Source of the DNA: Planctomycetota bacterium
GTDB taxonomy: Bacteria; Planctomycetota; Phycisphaerae; WQYP01
Direction of reading: 5' to 3'
NCBI GenBank assembly: GCA_021785155.1
Contig: JAJYGE010000105.1
Coordinates: forward strand, 1 to 11,546
Length of the DNA: 11,546 bases
Positions 7,729 to 11,546 of the stretch are shown here, piece after piece. Positions within the stretch are counted from its first letter, which is position 1, and every line of letters starts with the position of its first letter. Below the pieces are notes generated by a model, which was not told the origin of the DNA, ran no database searches, and saw nothing but the letters and a program-made list of their open reading frames with translations. The translations under genes were made by a program, and so were the position numbers.

Positions 7729-7761
7729 TCGGCATTGGTTTAATTTATCTTTTCCGCCCAG

Positions 7762-8217
7762 TTAAGCCGGCCATTGATCTCCATAAAACCGGCGTAATGC
7801 TCTGGCCATGGTGTCCAGCAATTCATTAACATCCACCGGCTCTGGCAGTACGGAAAACACATTTCTCCGCAACGCCTCCCGCATAAGCCGGTCCGACAAC
7901 TGCGTCGAAAGTACAATCACCAGCGGGGCAGATTCACCCTGTGCCTCCACCGGACGAACACGGTCAATTAGCCGCAACAGGGTTGAAAAATCCACATGCA
8001 CGGCTGGATCCTCGGTTATTCGAGAATCCAGAACCATTACATGCATCTCATGGCGTTGCACCAGCGCTTCGGTTTCCGCCCAATTGCGGGCCAGAAACGT
8101 CTGCACCTGCATGGGTTCCAGTAGTCGCGATACCGTCTGAGGCCACTGTATAGCTGGACGGAAGCCCCGCCATTGTGGCTGGGTCATCAGAAGATTTAAT
8201 CGCGATCTGCTTTCCAT
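7762..8217 (-). CDS. Receiver-like (degenerate response regulator) protein
   Basis: 151 residues, no output domain. The C-terminal 100 residues follow the response-regulator receiver pattern: a hydrophobic strand ending in Asp, HVMVLDS (59-65, Asp64 at the phosphoacceptor position); a strand VIVLSTQ (100-106) with the Ser/Thr switch position; and VLPEPVDVNELLDTMARALRR (123-143), matching the usual (L/V)xKPxxxxELL end of a receiver. The invariant Lys is Glu126 here, and the paired acidic residues expected after the first strand are not evident in the diverged N-terminus, so normal phosphorylation is doubtful. The start is uncertain: the frame is closed just upstream of 8217, whose ribosome site is weak (AAAGG about 14 bases away), and an ATG at 8187 is possible. 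It lies 99 bases upstream of groES in the same direction and may or may not be co-transcribed. Confidence 0.7.
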   Translation of the reverse strand: MESRSRLNLLMTQPQWRGFRPAIQWPQTVSRLLEPMQVQTFLARNWAETEALVQRHEMHVMVLDSRITEDPAVHVDFSTLLRLIDRVRPVEAQGESAPLVIVLSTQLSDRLMREALRRNVFSVLPEPVDVNELLDTMARALRRFYGDQWPA

Positions 8218-8354
8218 GACTCATGGCAAACCTTTTTCCGTGTCCATCTCCAATAACGCTCCTCGCCCGTCTTACTAGCAAAGGCCGTACCGGAAACTTA
8301 CGGAGTTGAACAATAAATTCATAAGTGTTTAATTAACAGATGCTTACAAGTGAT

Positions 8355-8383
8355 TTTATAACGCCAAATTAATAGATTACCAG
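8355..8383 (-). promoter_or_regulatory. Candidate promoter for the receiver-like gene
   Basis: On the minus strand a TATAAA -10 box (8355-8360) follows CTGGTA (8378-8383; 3 of 6 for a -35) with a 17-base spacer, within the most AT-rich part of the window. It would give a 5' leader of about 130 bases before 8217. Several other AT-rich hexamers lie nearby, so the choice is tentative. Confidence 0.3.
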
Positions 8384-8422
8384 ATTCCTCCGGCCTGCCA
8401 CAGCATTCTCGAAAGATACGAC

Positions 8423-8441
8423 TTCTGCCGTCTTGGCAGAA
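8423..8441. repeat. Inverted repeat, 7-base stem
   Basis: TTCTGCC (8423-8429) and GGCAGAA (8435-8441) pair perfectly around a 5-base loop. No T run follows on either strand, so it is not a standard terminator. It is the first of five inverted repeats in 310 bases. Confidence 0.6.
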
Positions 8442-8452
8442 CCGGGATTTCT

Positions 8453-8479
8453 CCATGCCGCTCCATAACGCCGGCGTGG
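8453..8479. repeat. Inverted repeat, 8-base stem with one G-U pair
   Basis: CCATGCCG (8453-8460) pairs with CGGCGTGG (8472-8479) around an 11-base loop, with one wobble (T8456-G8476). It lies 11 bases after the previous hairpin. Confidence 0.5.
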
Positions 8480-8490
8480 CAATATGTCCG

Positions 8491-8512
8491 GGCGGCGGCG
8501 GCCGCCGCCGCC
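8491..8512. repeat. CGG/CCG triplet palindrome, 22 bases
   Basis: Runs of GGC triplets meet runs of CCG triplets at a central GGCC (8500-8503), giving a perfect 22-base palindrome; the CCG triplets continue to 8514. A purine-rich stretch follows. Such a sequence can form a very stable hairpin or cruciform and is prone to replication slippage. Confidence 0.75.
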
Positions 8513-8652
8513 GCAGAGCAGAGAACAGTAGAGAGTTGAGCAGTAGGGAAAATAGGGTTGGGACTCAAGAGTTACTGAAACAGGATCCGGACAACCTCAC
8601 CTGCGGTCACCTGTTCGCCTGTTCCCCTGATCAAAGTCATTTTGGCCGTGGG

Positions 8653-8698
8653 CTAGTGCCCTGTTCCACCCGTAATTACGGGTGGAACAGGGCACTAG
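8653..8698. repeat. Perfect 46-base palindrome
   Basis: The left arm starts CTAGTGCCCTGTTCCACC (8653-8670) and the right arm ends with its exact reverse complement, GGTGGAACAGGGCACTAG (8681-8698). The centre is CGTAATTACG (8671-8680) with no spacer, so all 23 base pairs match; the next outer pair (G8652/A8699) does not. No T run follows. It could be a transposable REP/MITE-like unit, a cruciform or protein-binding site, or a long RNA hairpin. It has no neighbouring transposase. Confidence 0.9.
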
Positions 8699-8709
8699 AA
8701 TGGGGATGG

Positions 8710-8731
8710 GAAATTTGAGATTTCAAATTTC
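8710..8731. repeat. AT-rich inverted repeat, 9-base stem
   Basis: GAAATTTGA (8710-8718) and TCAAATTTC (8723-8731) pair perfectly around the loop GATT, only 11 bases after the 46-base palindrome. It contrasts strongly in base content with the neighbouring palindrome. Confidence 0.7.
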
Positions 8732-8747
8732 AGATTGTGCAGCGGGA

Positions 8748-8788
8748 TGGGGTGCCCCGGTACACTGCCCAGATTTATTGCCACGCCC
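8748..8788 (+). repeat. Imperfect 41-base repeat, copy A
   Basis: Aligns without gaps to 9715-9755 with 33 of 41 bases identical by eye, sharing the cores CCCGGTA (8756-8762) and ACTGCCC. It lies 160-200 bases upstream of the orphan gene at 8948, in the same direction as copy B relative to argD. Confidence 0.6.
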
Positions 8789-8851
8789 AATGCTACTGCG
8801 CCCTCGATCACTTACGTCGCGCTCCCGAATGGCCCGATTCAAGCGGGAGGC

Positions 8852-8881
8852 TTGACACAACCGATCCCGCCAAGTTACGGT
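8852..8881 (+). promoter_or_regulatory. Possible promoter for the orphan gene
   Basis: A perfect TTGACA (8852-8857) is followed after 17-18 bases by TTACGG/TACGGT (8875-8881), only a 3-of-6 match to TATAAT. The start would fall about 55-60 bases before the ATG at 8948. Confidence 0.3.
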
Positions 8882-8947
8882 TATGGCGCAGGTCAGTGGA
8901 CGCGTTGCCCATTGACTTGCGCGTAACGTTATCAGAGTTGATTTTAA

Positions 8948-9472
8948 ATGGATTCCGAAATCACCAGCCTCTTTGACAGCTTGGCTGAAAATATGGAGCC
9001 GGGTAAATTCACAACTGTCGCTAAGCTCGGCATTGTTGATGAATCCACTGGCGAATTGGAAATCATCATCGGCGACGTGGCGCACCGGCGTTTTGTTAAA
9101 CCATTGAAGGACTTATACGGACCGGGCGTTAACGCGCCAACTGTTGATGTGACTTCCGAAGAATACCGCCCACTATTAATGGAGATCGAACGCAGTATCA
9201 CCGAGTTTGACAGGCGGCGTTCACGCCTGACCGATGGGGCCGTGTCGTCCACGCTTAATCGCATGGGCATCAACCCTGATGCCGATCCCGGCAAAGATGA
9301 ATTGGGCCAGAAGTTGCAGATGGATTTGCGTGTGCTATTAAGTCTCAACGATTATTCGCGGCAGGATGTGATTCAGACCATCCGTAAAATCAATAAATCC
9401 GTCGCCCGGCATACCCGCGCCGACGGCCCGCGCGGGTATTTGGATTTCATATCTAAATATATTCCGCGCTAA
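8948..9472 (+). CDS. Protein of unknown function, 174 residues
   Basis: I do not recognise this protein. The frame runs from ATG 8948 to TAA 9470-9472, with acceptable codon use and no signal peptide or membrane helix, so it is probably cytosolic. The N-terminal third is beta-like (FTTVAKLGIVDESTGELEII, 21-40, then GDVAHRRFVKPL). The middle and C-terminus are strongly helical and charged, with EYRPLLMEIERSITEFDRRR (72-91) and a basic tail, IRKINKSVARHTR (144-156), that ends YLDFISKYIPR. The basic C-terminal part could bind nucleic acid or a partner, but that is a guess. The ribosome site is weak (CAGAG about 13 bases upstream). It is isolated between two repeat-rich spacers and is likely transcribed alone. 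The start could be later, but no better ATG with a ribosome site is seen. Confidence 0.75.
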   Translation: MDSEITSLFDSLAENMEPGKFTTVAKLGIVDESTGELEIIIGDVAHRRFVKPLKDLYGPGVNAPTVDVTSEEYRPLLMEIERSITEFDRRRSRLTDGAVSSTLNRMGINPDADPGKDELGQKLQMDLRVLLSLNDYSRQDVIQTIRKINKSVARHTRADGPRGYLDFISKYIPR

Positions 9473-9505
9473 GGCGTTGCGACAAACTCGCGGCGCAAGC
9501 ACACG

Positions 9506-9535
9506 CGGCGGCGGCCTTACAATTTTTCGCCGCCG
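9506..9535. repeat. GC-rich hairpin, 8-base stem
   Basis: CGGCGGCG (9506-9513) pairs with CGCCGCCG (9528-9535) around a 14-base loop containing TTTTT. It starts 33 bases after the orphan gene's stop. The T run lies inside the loop rather than after the stem, so it is not a standard terminator. Confidence 0.6.
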
Positions 9536-9536
9536 A

Positions 9537-9596
9537 GTTACCCGCACCCCTGCTTCGCCTGGCTCCGGCAGGCCGCTGCGCAGGGGTGGTCGTAAC
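9537..9596. repeat. Large interrupted hairpin, 60 bases
   Basis: There are three nested pairings: GTTAC/GTAAC (9537-9541 with 9592-9596), CACCCCTGC/GCAGGGGTG (9545-9553 with 9580-9588), and an inner GCCTG/CAGGC, separated by small internal loops. The 9-base central stem is perfect. It begins one base after the previous hairpin. Confidence 0.65.
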
Positions 9597-9613
9597 GTCG
9601 GAAATGGTATCAG

Positions 9614-9639
9614 GAGAGTCTCGGCGTACCGGGACTCTC
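9614..9639. repeat. Hairpin, 11-base stem with tetraloop
   Basis: GAGAGTCTCGG (9614-9624) pairs with CCGGGACTCTC (9629-9639) around CGTA, with one G-U pair. It is followed by GCAAAATGAGG, so there is no T tail on the plus strand. On the minus strand the bases after the stem (CTGATACCATTTCC) are not T-rich either. Confidence 0.65.
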
Positions 9640-9714
9640 GCAAAATGAGGCAACCCCTGCGATCCCCCTTCCCCTGCTCACATGATAACCTCTTCGTCTG
9701 CTCTAAAAGTGCGG

Positions 9715-9755
9715 TGGGCTGTCCCGGTATACTGCCCGGATGTATGGCCACACCT
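9715..9755 (+). repeat. Imperfect 41-base repeat, copy B
   Basis: The partner of 8748-8788, in the same orientation, 115-155 bases upstream of argD. The shared core is CCCGGTA (9723-9729) followed by ACTGCCC and GGCCAC-like bases. The two copies bracket the orphan gene. Confidence 0.6.
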
Positions 9756-9869
9756 GATAACGGGGGCATTGGTAAACCACGCGTATTTTTAGCAGGTCGA
9801 CATGTTTTCATTTCGGCCAAACCGGTGTATCTTTCTTCCCTTGGCTTGTATTGCCTATGGAGAATTAGC

Positions 9870-11048
9870 ATGACGGCATCCACAGATTTAATAACGCGGC
9901 ATGAAGCCGCCATGATTGGAAATTATGGAAAACTTCCCGTGGCGCTCGCCCGCGGGCAGGGATCCTTGCTATGGGATGCTGATGGCAAAGAATATATCGA
10001 TTTGTTTGCCGGTTTTGGCGGCACGATTCTGGGGCATTGTCACCCCAGGCTGGTTGACGCCATTACCCGACAGGCTCACACGCTATGGCAAATTGGCAAT
10101 CAGTTTTACAGCGAACCGCAAATCCGTCTGGCCGAACATCTGAAATCCAAGGCGTTCGAGGGTCGAGCGTTTTTCTGCCACAGCGGAGCAGAAGCGGCGG
10201 AGGCCGCCATTAAATTAGCTCGTATATCCGCCGGGCCGGGACGTCCTAAAATTATTACCATGCAGAAGGGCTTTCATGGACGCACCATGGGAGCCTTGTC
10301 CGCCACTGCCGGACCGGCGCAGAATGGCTTTGCCCCGTTAGTACCCGGATTCGTCCATGTGCCTTTTGATAATCTTGAGTCGCTGGAGGAAGTGGTGGAT
10401 GAAACCACTGCGGCAGTGATGTTGGAACCCATCCAGGGCGAGGGCGGCATAAATGAACCGACCAGAGGTTATCTCCGTGCCGTGCGGGAACTATGTGATC
10501 GTCGCGGCGCCGCGTTAATTTTTGATGAAGTCTGGACCGGTGTGGGCCGCACCGGACACTGGTTTGGCCACCAAATATCCGGCGTAACACCCGATATTAT
10601 GACGTTGGGCAAAGCCTTGGGCGGCGGCGTGCCGGTGGGGGCGATTCTGGCCCAGCCGCGACTGGCGGCGTTCTTCAAGCCCGGTACGCATGGCTGTACG
10701 TTGGGTGGCAATCCCATTTGCGGCAGCGTCAGTACGACGGTTTTCGATGTCATTGAAGAGGAAAAACTTCTGGATTACGCCTGCCGCACCGGAGCGAGAA
10801 TTCGAGAACGACTCGCAAACTTTGCCGGACGGAATCGCATCAAAGCCATTCGTGGTTCGGGGCTGTTTATCGGCGTGGAATTGGCGATACCCGATGCCGC
10901 GCCGGTGGTACGCCATGCTCTGGATCATGGCCTGATTATTAATGCCACACAAAAAAATGTTTTGCGGATATGCCCGTCGCTGGTAATAACGGAGAACCTC
11001 GTTGACCAAGCCATGGGCATTCTGGAAAAAGCGATTACGTCAGTTTGA
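9870..11048 (+). CDS. argD: Acetylornithine/ornithine-type aminotransferase (class III, PLP)
   Basis: 392 residues, typical of ArgD, which transaminates N-acetylglutamate semialdehyde to N-acetylornithine in arginine synthesis (cytosolic, PLP-dependent). Motifs in order: YIDLFAGFGGTILGHCHPR (42-60); FFCHSGAEAAEAAIKLAR (101-118), the PLP phosphate-binding segment; GFHGRT (134-139); LEPIQGEGG (185-193); IFDEVWTGVGRTG (217-229) with Asp219 that holds the pyridine nitrogen; and TLGKALGGGVPVGA (245-258) with the Schiff-base Lys248. Two positions differ from the usual form: NSGAEANEA is HSGAEAAEA, and DEVQTG is DEVWTG, so the substrate may differ from textbook ArgD (other omega-aminotransferases are alternatives). 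The ATG at 9870 has GGAG seven bases upstream; the longer open frame before it does not encode family sequence. Confidence 0.85.
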   Translation: MTASTDLITRHEAAMIGNYGKLPVALARGQGSLLWDADGKEYIDLFAGFGGTILGHCHPRLVDAITRQAHTLWQIGNQFYSEPQIRLAEHLKSKAFEGRAFFCHSGAEAAEAAIKLARISAGPGRPKIITMQKGFHGRTMGALSATAGPAQNGFAPLVPGFVHVPFDNLESLEEVVDETTAAVMLEPIQGEGGINEPTRGYLRAVRELCDRRGAALIFDEVWTGVGRTGHWFGHQISGVTPDIMTLGKALGGGVPVGAILAQPRLAAFFKPGTHGCTLGGNPICGSVSTTVFDVIEEEKLLDYACRTGARIRERLANFAGRNRIKAIRGSGLFIGVELAIPDAAPVVRHALDHGLIINATQKNVLRICPSLVITENLVDQAMGILEKAITSV

Positions 11049-11107
11049 ATTTTCATTCCAGTGGATACAATACGAATGTATAAGTCTTATGCCGGGAGGG
11101 CATGTTG

Positions 11108-11546
11108 ATGCTGGTTCAAGAGTGTATGAAATGTTCGCGTCCGGCACTGATCCATATTACGGAGGTGGCAGCCAAGGGGCCGCCGCCGAAAATCCATGAA
11201 ATTCATCTCTGCCTTGAACACGCCATTGAAGCCGGGCTGATCAGTGCGCCCATGCTGTTGGGGCAATCATCGTCCGGTAAGGCCACAGGGGAAAACACTC
11301 CGCTTCATTCCGAACTGGCCAAGCTGCAACAGCTTGATGCCGATGCGGCCACGGATCAGACAGACCTTGTGTCGGCCATCGCCTGCACGGCATGCGGACT
11401 GACGTGGTCGCAATTTCAGAAACGGGGCCGAATGGGCTGTCCGCACGACTACACTGTTTTCGAAAAGCAATTAACGAATTTGATCCGTTCCATGCATGAG
11501 CGCCACAGCCAGCATACGGGGAAAATTCCACCCCGCAGCGATGCTC
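11108..11546 (+). CDS. mcsA: McsA-like zinc-finger/UvrB-UvrC motif protein, 5' part (runs off window)
   Basis: 146 codons are visible and the frame is open to the right edge. In Firmicutes McsA is the zinc-binding activator of the McsB protein-arginine kinase, which marks proteins for ClpCP degradation. Seen: an N-terminal CMKC (6-9) followed by HLCLEH (33-38), and a second site ACTACGLTWSQFQKRGRMGCPHDY (92-115), then FEKQL and HTGKIPP (136-142), the usual McsA order. The last finger reads CPHD rather than CPxC, so His/Asp would have to replace the fourth Cys. The start at 11108 has GGGAGGG (11094-11100) seven bases before it; ATG 11102 is only two bases away and is rejected. A TTGAAT/TACAAT pair with a short 15-base spacer (11045-11071) could give it a promoter of its own. 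It lies 59 bases after argD; mcsB would be expected next. Confidence 0.85.
   Translation, partial: MLVQECMKCSRPALIHITEVAAKGPPPKIHEIHLCLEHAIEAGLISAPMLLGQSSSGKATGENTPLHSELAKLQQLDADAATDQTDLVSAIACTACGLTWSQFQKRGRMGCPHDYTVFEKQLTNLIRSMHERHSQHTGKIPPRSDA

Larger units (their letters stand above)
8218..8947. other. 730-base non-coding stretch with clustered inverted repeats
   Basis: No convincing gene on either strand. From left to right: an AT-rich tract (about 8300-8380) that may hold the minus-strand promoter; hairpins at 8423-8441 and 8453-8479; a CGG/CCG palindrome at 8491-8512; a purine-rich strand (about 8514-8560); a perfect 46-base palindrome at 8653-8698; a 9-base-stem hairpin at 8710-8731; one copy of a 41-base imperfect repeat at 8748-8788; and a TTGACA box at 8852-8857. 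A GTG-initiated frame at 8737-8976 is open but overlaps the next gene and has no ribosome site or family match. Confidence 0.7.
9473..9869. other. Spacer of about 400 bases with three hairpins and repeat copy B
   Basis: The argD frame stays open through most of this stretch, but nothing in its translation resembles an aminotransferase, so it is treated as non-coding. The left part (9506-9639) holds three hairpins close together; the right part holds copy B of the 41-base repeat (9715-9755) and the argD leader. No promoter pair is convincing. Confidence 0.65.

Noticed and set aside
7663..7761. CIRCE or sigma-32 heat-shock element ahead of groES
   Set aside because: Neither TTAGCACTC/GAGTGCTAA nor a CTTGAA...CCCCAT pair is present.
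8491..8698. CRISPR array
   Set aside because: The repeats are single inverted repeats of different sequence, not regularly spaced direct repeats, and no cas gene is near.
8737..8976. GTG-started 79-codon frame before the orphan gene
   Set aside because: Overlaps the 8948 start by 29 bases, has no ribosome site, and covers repeat copy A; the matching frame at copy B stops at once.
9477..9869. In-frame 131-codon extension of the argD-like gene
   Set aside because: The added residues are Arg-rich low-quality sequence over hairpins; ATG 9870 has GGAG at 7 bases and starts the family domain.

Overview
The window reads as ordinary, gene-dense bacterial chromosome of moderately high GC. It most resembles the Planctomycetota, probably a Phycisphaerae-like lineage. 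That placement is an inference from the McsA-type protein with a GCPHDY ending, the GroEL without a GGM tail, and the general protein style; no rRNA or other marker here settles it.

Layout, left to right: (1) the 3' end of a radical-SAM-like gene (+), facing a 59-codon conserved-looking small gene (-). (2) A tRNA-Thr(UGU) gene followed by purE and purK (+), which carry out the two-step conversion of AIR to CAIR in purine synthesis. (3) An MFS sugar-acid-type transporter and a MOFRL-family glycerate 2-kinase (+), a likely uptake-and-phosphorylation pair feeding glycolysis. (4) The groES-groEL chaperonin operon (-), ending in a strong intrinsic terminator at about 5595-5632 and preceded upstream by a small receiver-like gene. 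(5) A 730-base non-coding stretch with several inverted repeats, including a perfect 46-base palindrome. (6) An unrecognised 174-residue protein gene (+). (7) A roughly 400-base spacer with three nearly abutting hairpins. (8) An argD-type class III aminotransferase (+) and the 5' part of an mcsA-like gene (+) that runs off the window.

The genes are mostly housekeeping. I found no phage, transposase, CRISPR array or defence cassette, and I do not claim a new system. The items most worth a second look are the GroEL with Val in place of the ATP-contacting Asp495, the degenerate receiver protein ahead of groESL, the inverted-repeat clusters flanking the orphan gene at 8948-9472, the 41-base repeat present upstream of both the orphan gene and argD, and the overlooked 59-residue gene at 352-531.
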